This document shows, one piece after another, positions 51,015 to 63,950 of a DNA stretch of 64,000 nucleotides. The notes below the pieces were generated by a model. That model was not told the origin of the DNA. It was given only the letters and a program-made list of their open reading frames with translations, and made no database searches. The stretch comes from Sipunculus nudus. Taxonomy: Eukaryota; Annelida; Sipuncula; Golfingiida; Sipunculidae. The stretch covers positions 65,194,929-65,258,928 of the forward strand of contig CM049312.1 of NCBI GenBank assembly GCA_026874595.1, in the 5' to 3' direction. A program made the translations under genes and the position numbers. Each line of letters begins with the position of its first letter. The first letter of the stretch is position 1.

Positions 51015-52363
51015 CTGGAGTAATAATGTCTAAAACGACTGTGTTGTTATTATCCATGTTAACACATACAGGCTTATTTTTACCCATAAAAGGAAATGTA
51101 TCCACGAGGAAGTCTTACTAAGATACTTTTAAAGATAAAAATCAAGAAAAAAAAATGTTTGCCCACCTGCCTGGCAGCAAATTAGATTTATTGCCAGTTT
51201 TTTTTTTTATATGGTCGAGGAACAATGCTGTGTTTTGAACAGTTGGTTAGGCAGACATCAGGAGAGGTAGTCTGTATAGAAATTATATGGTCTAGGAATT
51301 ATGCGCTCTCTGAGTGCTGCCCGTGGCTCCTAATTTTTGAGTCAAAGTTATCGTTATCGTTTATGTGCAGCCGAAATTTGATAAAATGTTGATAAATGCC
51401 TGGGACATGTTTATTATGGAGTTCAGAAGACCGCCACTGAATAATTAACATTTTTGTGTAGAAAACAAAGTGACATCTTTCCAGAAGAAAATATACAGAA
51501 CGCTTTCACAGAAAATTTGCTCACATGAATAACTTTTTAAAATTAGGGTGATTAATGTTTTGCCAGTGCAAGGGAATTATACAAACAGACGATTCCTCGT
51601 ATATTTTATCATTTCGCTAGGGCCTTCATTCATCCTCTTGTCACTTCTTTATCATATGTCGATACGAATTTACAACAGCATCTATTCTAGTTTATTCCGA
51701 TATAAATATTTTATATTCAAATATCTGTATGTACGCTCCATCATTCACCATGCATATTATAACGTTTGTTTGAATATCTATTCTTTCTAATTTAATGTTT
51801 TTCTTCTTACTGAGAAAAAAATTCTAATACTGAACACACGACTCTTTAGTTAAATATCTATTTGAAATTAATAGCTTTACTAAACTTTAATCGACATTAA
51901 ATTATTATTATTATCATTTTTATATTATTATTATTATTATTATTATTATCATTATCATTCATGATACCTCAAAGATACCTCCCAGTTGCTGGGGGCTCGA
52001 GCGTGACGTGAAGAGCTGGCAATAAGTCATACTGCAATTCGCATGAGGCTAGAGCTTGTCTGCATGACTTATTTATTTGCCCATATTCCTAGGTTCATTC
52101 GAGCAAAAGTAACCGTACATTTTTTTAATGTTCCCTGGCGACGCTCCAGAAGCCCGGAAAGATGCTGGATACACACCAAAATTTAATCGATTCTTTCTAA
52201 ATTCCTTCCACGAATGAGTTATGGTGTGAACACATACGCTCACATACCCAAACACACCCAAACACGAGCGGGAATGAACGCATAGCCTCCTGGCGGAGCC
52301 AGGGAGGTTGTCAACGGAACCGGGCATGTGGTCTGTAATGTTTTGTTTTACCGAAAGTTGGCA

Positions 52364-52416
<53 letters not shown>

Positions 52417-52559
52417 TTGATGATAACAAGGATGAACGATTTAAACCTGGGCAGACAATTTACAATTATGTCTGAGAATCACCTTGTAAGGTCAGTATCC
52501 TCAATAAAAAAACTTTATAAATATATTGGCGAATAAATGGCAACTGAGCTGTAGCCATC
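51015..52559. other. Intergenic sequence with microsatellites
   Basis: Dispanin 1 3' UTR and flank, then (TTA)n at 51902-51950 and (TA)n at 52365-52414. No second gene recognised. Confidence 0.4.
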
Positions 52560-53700
52560 ACTTTTTGTCCATCGTACGTCTATGCGTCCGTCCGTCTGTT
52601 CGGCCGGCCGTTAATAGAATACAAATCGTAACCTTCAGGTCTAGAATCTTCTAACTTGATATCCTGGGAGATGCGTGACAAATCCCCATGTATACTTGAA
52701 ATTAGGTCACTGTGATCTATATTATCCGAGATATTGGCCCTGTTTGTCCACCCTGGAATAATTAAATTTCGATACCAAAGCTCCAGTATCCCAAAAACTA
52801 CTACAATGATTGTCATGACTTTTTTTCCATGCATATTGATCGTGGATAGTTTCATCAGTTTCCGATAATTGGTAGCGCCACCTGTATTTGACTATTACGC
52901 ATTTTACGCGTAACTCTTCCACCTAGATATTTTCTAACCTTACCCCCAGGTAGGTCCTAGGCAAATCTCTTTGGAAACCAGAAATTAGGGCATAGTAATC
53001 TATATTCTCCGAGCTACTGATCGAAAATATAATTTTAGTACTCAAAGAATAGACAGTACACACATTTTATCCATTTGACCGCGACTCTTCTAATGTGACA
53101 TTAAGGAAGGTCCTGTTCAAATGTTCTTGCCAACATTAAATTAGGTCACAATCACCTATATTCTGCGAGTTGTATAAAACAAACATGGCATGAGCACCCT
53201 GAAGGTCACTTGTACTAAAACTGTGTCCGTTAGGCTTAAAGGAACACCCATAGGGGTTCTGATTAAAGCTTCTTTGAAACCTGGAACTAAGCCATAATGA
53301 ATTGTATTCTACGAGCGACTGGCAAGAAACTTGATTTTGAACACCAGACAGTCAGACAGGGCACAATCGGTATCCGTTAGACCTAGAAACATCCAGGGTG
53401 CTCCTAGAAAAATCTCGGAAACCTTTAATTAGGTTATTGTGACCTATATTCTGCATAAGACTGGCAAAACTTTCATTATGAGCACCCAGATAGTCAAGCA
53501 GGACACGGAACTTGACTTTGAACATATAACATATTAATGTGACATCCAGGGACGTCCTTGGCAAGTCTCCTAAGAATCCTGAAATTATTCAATTGTGACC
53601 TATTTTCTGTAAGGTACGAGCATAAAACATTATTTTGAGCACCCAAAAATTCAGACGGGCGATATTCGTAAATGTTCATCTAAAAATCTAACTGTAACTT
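52560..53700 (-). repeat. Tandem repeat array, minus orientation
   Basis: Reverse-complement copies of the family at 61970-63330. For example, gaatcttctaacttgatatcctggga and gaaattaggtcactgtgatctatatt at 52650-52730 mirror gggtaacagagacctaatttc..ggatgtcaagttagaagattc. Four to five diverged units can be followed by their gaccta-tattctgcgag words (52710, 53155, 53300, 53440 and 53597). No coding frame. Confidence 0.65.
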
Positions 53701-54517
53701 GGCAATCTTAGATAGGGTCGCTGTTTTCTACTTTCAAAGAACAAAAAAAAGTATGATTTTGAGCACTCTGGAAGTGGTTCTACCCGTTTTTCAATGTTTA
53801 TTAACAAATAAGAAAAAAAAAAATATCTCGGGCAATATTTTGATCCGACCCTTGAAACGGCTGATGAGCCTGACTGGTGTTTTTACCTGCAGACGCTCTC
53901 AAGTTATTTAAAGTTTATATATGCTATCGGGCTTAGATATGATGTATTTTTTTCACTTTGCAGTTTAGAGTGTTGAGCTTTCAAAAAAAGTCCATGACAG
54001 TTTTTAGAAATTGTTGGACTGAATCTCATTAAAACAACTTTGTATGATTACACGCCCACAGCGATTTTATTGGATATACATGATTAACACAATTTTACTT
54101 CTCTAATGGTATTCACAATGACTGCTTAAAGCTGAAAATCAAAAAAAAAAAAAAAAAAACCCTAACATCATATTAAATGCAGTTTGCCCACAACAATGAT
54201 CATACAACCTACTTTTACACAGAAATGAATATATATGGGGGCAAATTTAGGTAAAAATGCAGGTTGTCTTATTAGACAGGTCCGTTTTAACCAATGTGAA
54301 GGCTTTCGGCGCTCTCAAGGGTGGTCATAATAGACAGGTGGTCTAATTAGACTGGTGGTCTTTTCGACAGGTTTTACTGTACATACAAATAAACAATGTC
54401 GTTGGTATCTGTCCAACCACTGTCTAGGAAAGTTTTTAGTATTTAGGAACAGACGGCATACGACGGATGGGCCCCTCACCAAGGGTATAGCTCACAAGCG
54501 AGCAAAACAACGTAGTA
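53701..54517. other. Intergenic sequence
   Basis: AT-rich, with an A19 run near 54141-54159. No gene recognised. Confidence 0.35.
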
Positions 54518-54853
54518 TCCAGTAAGGTATACACAATAATGAGACATTCTTGTGCTGTCTCCGTTTCGTGTTGACATAGAACATTCACGTAAGGAGAAGA
54601 CTCTTAGAGTCAATCAAATATAGTGAAGTTGAACTACATTTTTGAACGAGCAGTATATTTTATTGACATACATGGCAAAGGTTAACTTCCTTTTCACATC
54701 ACCTTCTCTTCCGGTGCTGTATATTATTTGCACACGTCACTGCAGTGACGTGTCTGAAGAGAACATGCTATGGTTACCCACGCGAACGCGACATTCATAA
54801 TAAGGACCTTGATGAGTTGTTTATTTAAACCACTAGCAAATGTTAAACCTGAT
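54518..54853 (+). promoter_or_regulatory. Duplicated promoter region of dispanin copy 2
   Basis: About 335 bases that align collinearly with 63600-63950. Shared blocks are gttgacatagaacattca, aaggttaacttccttttMacWtcaccttct, gaacatgctatSgttacccacgc, gcgacattcatRataaggac and the TATA-like tttatttaaa at 54820-54829. The preserved blocks are candidate regulatory sites. A palindrome, cacgtcactgcagtgacgtg, lies at 54735-54754 in this copy only. Confidence 0.7.
54735..54754. promoter_or_regulatory. CRE-like palindrome in promoter of copy 2
   Basis: cacgtcactgcagtgacgtg is a perfect 20-base palindrome with two cgtca/tgacg half sites, the core of CREB/ATF-type sites. The matching segment in copy 3 (aagtcactaaagtaaggt) has lost the symmetry. 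Confidence 0.5.
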
Positions 54854-55205
54854 TAACATCCGTAGAGTGTAATCTTACAGGGGATGATCTTGGTTTTAGG
54901 AAATGGAGGAGACGAAAAAAAAAGAACCCCTGGACTCCCTGGACTCCCCCTTTGGATCCGCTTCTGTCTTTATTTTTACTGTAATTAACTGTTATATTGA
55001 AAAGCTCTGACTTTATAAGCATATAACACGAGCATGCGCAGTTAGGCTATGGTGTTGAAATGCCAAACAGCGGCGGTGATAGAAGCGTGATAAATCACTT
55101 TTGTAGACAAAAAGACAGCTAGCTTTACAGTTTTATTTAACAGTTAATATTAATAAGTAAATTTATGTTTCAGCTCTTCAAGGAGGTTTTTAACAGCCTG
55201 TGAAC

Positions 55206-55357
55206 ATGTCGCTAGAACATGGTACCACGGTCGGGATGCAACCGACAACCATGCAACAGAATAAGGAAATTCCGATGGATATCACAGTGCCAACGAATAT
55301 TATACAGTGCCAACTGCTCCACCTCAATCTCAAGCAGATTTATGGTTCAACCAGAAG
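55206..55357 (+). pseudogene. First exon of dispanin copy 2; no CD225 exon found
   Basis: The ATG at 55206 opens MSLEHGTTVGMQPTTMQQNKE and the exon ends KQIYGSTRR at a gtaatt donor, phase 2. This is closely parallel to copy 1 exon 1 (MQPTMLKDKEI and KQIHGSVNR, same phase). A central segment is longer by about ten residues. Between this exon and the next promoter copy at 63.6 kb I find no segment with two membrane spans or the Ala-Arg loop. The copy is therefore either truncated or spliced to something I did not recognise. The promoter looks intact. Confidence 0.6.
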
Positions 55358-58236
55358 GTAATTCATTTTATACACATCAGAACTAGATGAAGTTGCATTT
55401 GCATCATCGAACACACGAAACATCATGTAAGCGAAACCTCACATACAATTTGAACTAAACTTGTTGTAACTGTAAATGGCCATTATTTCTTGTTTTCAGA
55501 GATGAGCTGAAAATGCTGGCGTCACATTTCGAAAATATGTATATTATGCGTGCAAATGTTTCAACATTTCAAATCAGATAGATTTTCCGGAAACCAAGAT
55601 TAACTGAAAAGTGCTGAGTCACCTACCTCTTATGGTTCCGCATGAGTGATTTCAAGGCCGTACCTGCACGAATGTTGGGAATCAAATATTATAGGGTAAT
55701 TTTCATCCATTTGTCTGTATTCCGCATAGATACTGAGAAAATCTACATTGAAAATCCGAAAAAATCGCAGTCGCTTGACCCCTCTGGCCTTGAAAAATAG
55801 CTCATGGTCACTGAAACTGGGTCAAATTATTCGGACCATAGTAGGAAATATCTTCAGTAGGTATGAATGAAATCAGACGAAAAGAGTGGCAGAATAATAA
55901 TCAGGAAGAAGGAGAAAATGCCGAAAACAAATATCTCCACCTATGGGTGATTGGAGATAATTAAGAGCAAGTGGCTGCAACGTTCAGTGTAACATGACAT
56001 TAACACAAACTCTGAGGGCGACAATAAAATTGGTAGCCCACACGAATAATGATGATAACTGCAAGTCCGATATAATTCTGATCAATGACTATACGGACTA
56101 ACTGAATGATGGCCTGACCCCGTTTCATATCTGGGACACATTGACCTAATTTAAAAAGAAAAATTGATGTTAACTAGCTATAATGCAATACAAATGTATA
56201 AAAACAATTGACTTGCCTGTCAGGATATGTCTTTGATAGCATTGCAATGACATGGAGTCAGTTGTCAAAATGGAAAAGTGCTAAAAATGTCATTAAGAAA
56301 GAAAGACCAACGCCACCTTAAATTTGAGCCTTTTCAGGAAACCTCATGTTAAAGTTTCCCAGCAAGTTTCAACCAAATCCGATAAATTCATTGAAAGAAA
56401 TTGATCGCACTTATGAACAAACGATGCCCAGACACCACTGTGACGTGACTTTTAGACTGAAGGTCAAGGTCATGACTAGAAACTTAAATGCAAATACACT
56501 TTGATGAGGCTTGTATAGGTTGATGTAATTGCGGATGTTATTAGCGAAGTGGTGTTGATTGACTTGGCTTTTGCAAAGATATGTATTTAAAAATTGTGTT
56601 AACTGGCTGTAGTGCAACACTATAATCCAGGTTATTTATTGCATTTGAATTTGCATTGATCATTTATATCGTATCTCGTCCTTAAGGCACAATCTGCAAT
56701 TGTTTTTTTATATTATTCGTGTGTCTGCAATGGGGAAAATCCCCAATATCCCAGGTGTGGTTTGACGTATTGGCCTGAAATTTTGCAGACCATCCATCTT
56801 GGATAGCTCTCTCGTACAGGTGGAGCCATCTGTAATAACGGTTTTGCATAACGCTTCCGTGCATTTATCTGAGTTATGCACATCAATAAATCTTACATAC
56901 GACATGTCGTTCAGAAAGCGGCAGCTGGTTGTAATCTGTCAGTTCATATGCCTCTGGGAAAGCTCTGCTCTATTTAGGATAATAACGTTTCGTTTTTATG
57001 ATATAGTGTCTTAAAGGTAACAAATCGCTTAGCCCAACTGAAATGGATTTCTGAAAAAGCATGCATGAATTATACAGAAATTAAAAAAAAAATGTATAAA
57101 TATATGATAACACTCAAATATTCGCCCAGTGAGCAATAATTAAATACTGGATGCCACCGTGGAAAATCCACGGATCTGTAAGATAAATAGTTTCTGCAGT
57201 AAGCTGGTGGGGACTGAATGTCGCATATGTTAAGGACTTTTTTCCATTCGGTTAACTATATCATGATATAAAGATTACTTGAGCTAGAATTCTCCAGGAA
57301 ACCCCTTCCCCTGGAACAAGTCAGCAAATAATTGCAAATTATACTATTGACGTGGATTCAACAAATCACAAAAAGAAATATGTTTCGGGAAAAGACGTCT
57401 ACGGATTATGAGTGAGATTTTTTATCATTGCTGGAGTGATGACAACATAATATATATAAAAACTTCATATAGAAATCATCTACTGTGTTAATAATTTGAA
57501 GAAATTATATTGCTATAGAAAAGTGAAATTTTAAGAAAAAAATACTTTGTATAATTTGAAGCTCAGAGGTCACCACGGAAAATGTGTTTAGTTGTTAGTT
57601 AAGGGTAATCTTAGGCATGCATGTACGTCGGTGAAGGCTCTTGAAGCGAAAATGCAACGTATAGCTGTCAAAGTGAAAAGACAGGTTCAGGTTAATAGTT
57701 TCCAATATATTAAATATATGTCCTGATCTATGCTAATGACCTGGAATAAGCAGGTCTGGTCGAAAACTAACAATGCTCCTAGATCAAAGGCAGGTTAACA
57801 TGTTTTGGTCCAAGTCATTTGCGAATGTTTCTTTTTTGCTCTGTCTTTAAAACAACAAATTTTCAGCATTATCCGTACATAACTCTTTGTTTTAGAGACA
57901 AAGCAAAAAAAAAAAACACCCTTAACAAATTTTCAGCAACATCCGTTCATAACCTTTCAAGGGTTCGGGTAAAACCGTATGAACAATCTGTTAAATTTTT
58001 TTAGGTAATCAGAATCACAATAATAAACTTTTTCTTAATACCATTATGCCAATGACGATTTCTTTGTCCCATGTAGAAGCCGCCTATTTGCCATTTGAAA
58101 CCGGTTACTAAAGCATGACACTGTTTATTGCATGCAAAGTGTACACATGAACATATCACTGATTAAAAAATTCTGGCGGAGGTTTGTAGACCCTTACTGC
58201 AGATCCTGTTTGTTAATTATAGAATTCCAACAGTAA
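55358..58236. other. Non-coding sequence downstream of dispanin 2 exon 1
   Basis: It contains a repeat (55700-55930, cgcatagatactgagaaaatc..gaaaaatag..ggtcactgaaactgggtcaaattattcgg) found again at 60050-60160 and 60640-60760. Small frames are present on both strands but none resembles CD225 or another family. Confidence 0.4.
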
Positions 58237-58870
58237 CGCCTCCGTTCGTGCGTCCGTCCGTTCGACTATCTGTTCGTCCTTGTTGGAGCAAATTTCATCT
58301 TTGATATATAGCTCGACCAACCATAGATGAAGAAGCCTATCGATCTAGAGGTCATGGGTTTAAAGGTCAAGGCCACAGGACCCACTTATTTTAAAAAAAT
58401 TGTGGACCCTTTTTAAGCCAAACCGTTTAAAATAAACCTTTCATCTTTCACCTATGCCTCACCCACCGACAGACAAAGAACCTTATCGTTCTTGAAGTCA
58501 AGGGTCAAAGGCCAAGGTGACAGGACCCACTTCTTCAAAAAGATTGTTAACCTATTTTAAGCCAAACCGTTTGACCAAAACTTTTCATCTTTCACATATG
58601 GCTTACCCTCCCGCAGATAAAGATTCCTGTTGAATTTGAGGTCAAAGGTCAAGGCCGCGGGACCAATTTCTTGAAAAAGTTGTGCATCCATTTTAAGTAA
58701 AACTGTTTGACCAAAACCTCTAATCTTTCAAATATTACTCACCCATAAAAAAATGAAGAACCCTATTGATTTTGAGATCAAGGGGCCAAGGGTCAAGGCC
58801 AGAGAGCTCCCTTCTAATTGTCACAGTGTGTAATACACCCGGTGCTAACATTGGAGGGGATGCTCCGCTT
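58237..58870. repeat. Tandem repeat array, about 140-bp units
   Basis: Units with tttaagccaaaccgttt start near 58416, 58560 and 58696. Each is followed by accaaaacct..catctttca, ctcaccc..gaagaaccctat, ttgaggtcaagggtcaaggcca and acttcttgaaaaa. The array is framed by cgcctcc.ttcgtgcgtccgtccgttc at the left and gggatgctccgcttggcgg at the right. It is the same family as 47880-48200. Confidence 0.7.
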
Positions 58871-61800
58871 GGCGGTGCTCTTGTATATGTTTAGATAACA
58901 ACATACTTTATGTCAATTATGTCAAACTGTGGTCATGAAACTGGTCACAATTCTCAATGTCGATCCAACTCAAAAGTCCTCGCATTCAAAGTGAAGTCAT
59001 TTGATCTTTGTTTAGCGCTTGAATTTAAAACCACTACTTCCTTTAGAGGTGTCATTTTGGATAATGGGTGTCAATGGGAATTATAGTGGACCCGCGAGAC
59101 TGCGAATTTTCGAAAGCTCCCAGCTCGGACAGAGCATGCATGCTTTCTGGCCATGTTCTTAATTGACCAGTGACCTCGAATGCAGGAAAATCCCTGGGGC
59201 GCCTCCGGAAAATGCGTGACATGCGTGGAGGACCTTTCAGCACAAAACAAATAGGGGCACCTTTTGCGGGGGGGGGGGGGGTATATTACAATTATTAAAC
59301 GTGCAGCTAAATAGGAAATAATCCCGCAATATAAAAAAAAACTGTCCTAGAAGAGCACAATGACGATATGTGTGTAGAATTTGGAGAGCAAAATCAGAGC
59401 GGACGGGGGCTAACCATTGTCTAGAAAGAAAAATATTATATAGATACCTCTGAAACCTCCTTTATTTGTACACGCTATACATAAATGCAAAATGACATAT
59501 CACTGGCTGATGCAGAGGGAGGGGACGGGGCGCTTTCGGATTTTACGCCAAAGCCCCTGCCCTTCCCGAAACCACGGTTATCATTTTTATCAGAGAAATA
59601 TATACTTTTACGCGTTGTATCCATATGACATTTGTATTATTTTTATTTATGGCGGTCATATAAAATTAAACATACCACCATTTCAAATAAAAAACAAAAG
59701 CTCAAAATGTGGGGCTTAAAACGTGTGTCTATAGACTCTATACCATGTTCATATATATTTGTATTGTGAAAAGAATAAGTTAGACAAATATATTGTCAAT
59801 AGATGCAGACATTAACCTTCTGTCTAAATTGCCTCTCAGCCATGACTTCCGCCGTTCACGAGGAACGGTTTACTACTAGTGGACAACATTAATAAAAAAT
59901 AACATTGTAACACATAATCAGCGATGATAGGGGATCGGTATTAAATGCTCCCACGCTAATAAAACCATCAGAATATTTCATGTTATCCAATATATGATAT
60001 ATTTGAATGTTAATATTCACAGATGACTTGATTTTGTACGGGTGCTAAAATGAAATCAGGTCAAGGTCACTGAAACTGTTTAAAAATATTAGGACCATTG
60101 TAGAATATATCCTCCGTAAGTATGAATGAAATGAGATGGGAAAAGTGGCAGAATAATTATAATAATGATAACCAAAAACAATTATTTCCACAGGTGGAGA
60201 TAATAACTAGATTTCTTTAACTGTCCTGGGACAATCACGGATCTCGATTCCTCCCCCCCACCCCGCAACCCCCCCCCCCCCCCTCATCCTTCCTTCTCTC
60301 ACCACCCCTATCACCGAATTTCTCACTGATGTTAATCGTCCTCTAACAAATACGATTATGTGAAACAAATGAAATCTGGCCGTTCTTTGATGTAATATTA
60401 TGGTAATTTGCATATTATTCCATTTTGTTAAAGATATCGCTACCAAACTTGACATTGCACTCTTACGTGGATGTTTAGGTTTCAACATTCTAAGTCATAT
60501 GCGTAAACGTAGCCTTAATGAAAAGTGCGGAGTCATCTATATCATATGAATACGCACGAGATAATTCGATGTGGAACCCTTAGTAATATTCGGAATCAAT
60601 TATTATTTGTAATTTTTAATCCATTTGTCTGTACTTCGTACAGATACTGAGAAAATCGACATTGAAAATTCGGTAAAAAAAACAATTGCACCTTTTGACC
60701 CCTGTGATCTTGAAAAATGGGTCAAGATCACTGAAACTGGGACAAATTATTCGGACTTTAGAAATGTATACCATTAGTATGTATGATTCAAATACTGACA
60801 CAGGCCGTATGTTAGTAAATCTCGTGTTTTTGTTTATATTTAGTGTTAAGAGCACAGTCTTCAGATGATAGTGTTGCGTAATTTACTTCAGATGTCACTA
60901 CATGTGTGACTGTTATAAGAAGACACATGCCGCTTGGTGGCGTGTTGGGTAGTCGGGTCGGTTGTTGCGCATTTTTTTGTATTTTGTATTGTCAATATGC
61001 TTGGAAGGACTATAGACTGAAGAGTGGCATATTTGGTTAGTATCCTGTATCATCCTCCTTATTATGCTCTATAGATGTCTGAAATATGTGCCTTTAAGGA
61101 CATTACTATGTATTCGTCATAATATTGTCAATATTTGTCATTAACTCTTCTTATACACATTGTAATTATCGAAACAAATATACAGCTTGAGCATATCCTT
61201 TCACACACGTGGTCATACTGTGTTTACTGCTTACCTGACGAGTCTTTTCTCACCTCCTTTAGACATATAATTTATTATAAGAGTCATTCTCTTTATATTA
61301 ATTATAATTTGGAGATATTGTGACTATTCTTAACTCTTTAGCGTGGTCGGTAATTCACTCGTATATCGAGGAGAGGGTCTGAGACTGACCCTATTATGTG
61401 TAGATTGAATTGTCTGAGAGCTAAGATGTATAGTCGGTAATTCACTCGTTGTACGAGGAGAGGGTATTGCAAGGGCCTAAGCTAAAAATACCGTTCTACT
61501 GATTCGTCGCTCCCATATGTCGTGGATATTTTTATTTTCACATGAAAACCAGGTCCTTTTCAGTGTTTCTAAGTTATGATTAAGCACCGATTCCCTCAAA
61601 TATTCTTTAAGGTATAAAAAATGACTAAATTTGTGTTTAGCATAGAGAGCATTTCAAGTTTTGAAGCACATTGTTTTGTTAAAAAAGGGAACATCTGCCC
61701 ACTTGCACCATATTTATGTTCCCACAGCCTGAAAGAACACTCATTTTTTGTGTATGGGGTAAGTAAGTAAATGTGGCCTGTTGAGACGAGAACAGAGGAA

Positions 61801-61960
61801 AAAAGAAAATATGATGTTCCCAGAGCCCGTCACACGAAATTTATTTTTATCGTTTAATTAAACAAGTGACCCAGGGTCGATGACGCCTAGCTGACTAGGA
61901 AAACAGTCAGAAAAGGAATTTTATCAATGATAAATTCTGCAGGTGGTATACCCATTCAAC
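58871..61960. other. Intergenic sequence with dispersed repeats
   Basis: No gene supported. G12 run at 59268-59281 and C-rich run at 60254-60283. Two copies of the 55.7-kb repeat (60050-60160, 60640-60760). A direct repeat, gtcggtaattcactcgt.ta..gaggagagggt, at 61347 and 61433 (period about 86). Confidence 0.4.
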
Positions 61961-61969
61961 TTAAGCATA

Positions 61970-63335
61970 ACTCAGAGGATATGGGTAACAGAGACCTAAT
62001 TTCCGGTTTCCAATAATATTTTTAATGGACCTCCCTGGATGTCAAGTTAGAAGATTCTAGGTGCAATGGTTACAATTTGTGCCTTGTTAACAGACAACAA
62101 CATCTTCGATGGTCTCAAGAAAATGCACAAAAATTTGAAAAAGTTCAGGTGGTGCCACCAGTATGCAAGAACTGATAAAACACTCCATGATAACTGTCCA
62201 TGCAAAGAATGATGTGGAGGAATCCATTAGTTGTTCAGAAACTGGAGGTTTTATATAAAATGTTTAATTATACTGAAAGGTACTTACAAGCCCTATAGCT
62301 CAGAGGATATGGGTAACAGAGACCTAATTTCATATTTCGAAGGAGATTTTTCATGGAATGCTCTGCATTTTTAATTAGAAGATTCTAGGTTGAATGGTTA
62401 CGATTTGTACCTTGTTAACAAACCACTGTATCTTTGAAGGTCTCAAAAATAGAGAAAAAAATGAATAAAAAAAAATAACAAAAAATCCCTCAGAGGATAT
62501 GAATAACAGAGACATAATTTCAAGTTTCCATGGAGTGTTTCATGGACCTCCTTGGATGTCAAGAAAAAAGATTCTAGGTCCAATTTTAACCATTTGTGTC
62601 TTGTTAATAGACAACCAAATCTTTGAAGGTCGCAAATAAAGGGGAAAAAATTGTAAATATGCGATAAAATTTCCAGGTGGCGCCACCATTCATCAGGAAC
62701 TGATGAAACATTCCATGATCAATCTCCATGCAAAACATCAACGCAATAGTTGTTCAGATACATGAGCTTTTGTAACAATTTTTCCATTATTCTGGGGTGG
62801 GGGGGGGGGGGGGAATTCGGAGCCCAAAAGCTCGGAGGATATGGGTTACAGAGACCTAATTTCAGGTTTCCAAGGAGACTTTTAATGGGCCTCACATCAT
62901 ATCAAGAGAGAAGATTCTAGGTCCAGTCGTTACGATTTGTGCCCTGTTAACAGATGACCGCATCTTAAGAGGTCTCAAAAATAGAGAAAAATAATGGTTA
63001 AAATCATAAAACACAGGTGGCGTCGCCAGACTGCAGAAACTGATGAAACATTCCATGGTCAATCCACATGCAGAGAATCATTGTGATCAATGCAATGGTT
63101 GTTCAGACACATGAGCTTTTGTATCAAATCTTCCATTATTTTTGGGATACTTCGGAGCCCCTTATCTTGCAGGATATGGGTAACAGAGACCTCATTTCAG
63201 GTTTCCGAGGAGTTTTTTCATGGACCTCCCTGGGTGTCAAGTTACAAGATTCGATGTACAGCAGTTACGATGTGTGCCTGGTTAACGGAAAGGCAGACAG
63301 ACAGACGACGGACAAAGAGTGATCGCTATAGCTCA
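61970..63335 (+). repeat. Tandem repeat array, about 335-bp unit, five copies
   Basis: Each unit begins ctcagaggatatgggtaacagagacctaatttc near 61971, 62299, 62489, 62831 and 63168. It then runs through tggacctccctggatgtcaag, agaagattctaggt, ttacRatttgtgcctKgttaac and aggtggcgccaccag. The second unit is short (190 bases), so part was deleted. The last unit leads into a truncated tail at 63335. The array is in the opposite orientation to 52560-53700. Confidence 0.75.
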
Positions 63336-63411
63336 GATGACTTTCAGTCAGCTGAGCTAAAAGCGCTCCCACATGGTAGAGCCTACCACCTGGATGTTAT
63401 GTGATAAATGC

Positions 63412-63415
<4 letters not shown>

Positions 63416-63508
<93 letters not shown>
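63416..63508. repeat. (TA)n then (GT)n compound microsatellite
   Basis: TA 63416-63473, GT 63474-63508, about 90 bases before the duplicated dispanin promoter. Confidence 0.95.
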
Positions 63509-63510
<2 letters not shown>

Positions 63511-63599
63511 TAGTTCAAGTAAAACACGACATTTTAATGTTATCATTTGAAATAATGTCTCTCAGGCAATAACGATTCAATAACGGCTGTGCCAGTAGT

Positions 63600-63950
63600 A
63601 TATACCATGTGCATTGGGACATTTCTGTGCTATTTATGTTTCATGTTGACATAGAACATTCAGGTAAGGAGAAGTCCTCTTAGAATCAATCAAATAAAAA
63701 ACAAGCTGAACCTAAAGCGCGGGAGCAACTACACCTTTGAACAAGCATTATATCTAAGTAAATGACATACTGGTCAAAGGTTAACTTCCTTTTACTTCAC
63801 CTTCTAACCCTGGATCGGATATATTATCTGCACAAGTCACTAAAGTAAGGTCCGAAGTGAACATGCTATCGTTACCCACGCAATCGCGACATTCATGATA
63901 AGGACAATTGCTGAGTTGTTTATTTAAGCCAAACACCCTTTTTTAAACCT
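63600..63950 (+). promoter_or_regulatory. Duplicated promoter of a third dispanin copy; gene beyond the window
   Basis: Collinear with 54518-54853, including the TATA-like tttatttaag at 63919-63928. In copies 1 and 2 the start codon lies 240-390 bases after this box. The window ends 72 bases after it, so exon 1 is expected outside. A pyrimidine-rich tttttttcag at 63960-63969 could be a splice acceptor in the 5' leader. Confidence 0.6.

Noticed and set aside
63068-63404. Overlapping 84- and 104-codon frames
   Set aside because: Part of the 335-bp tandem repeat. The other units are broken in the same frames.
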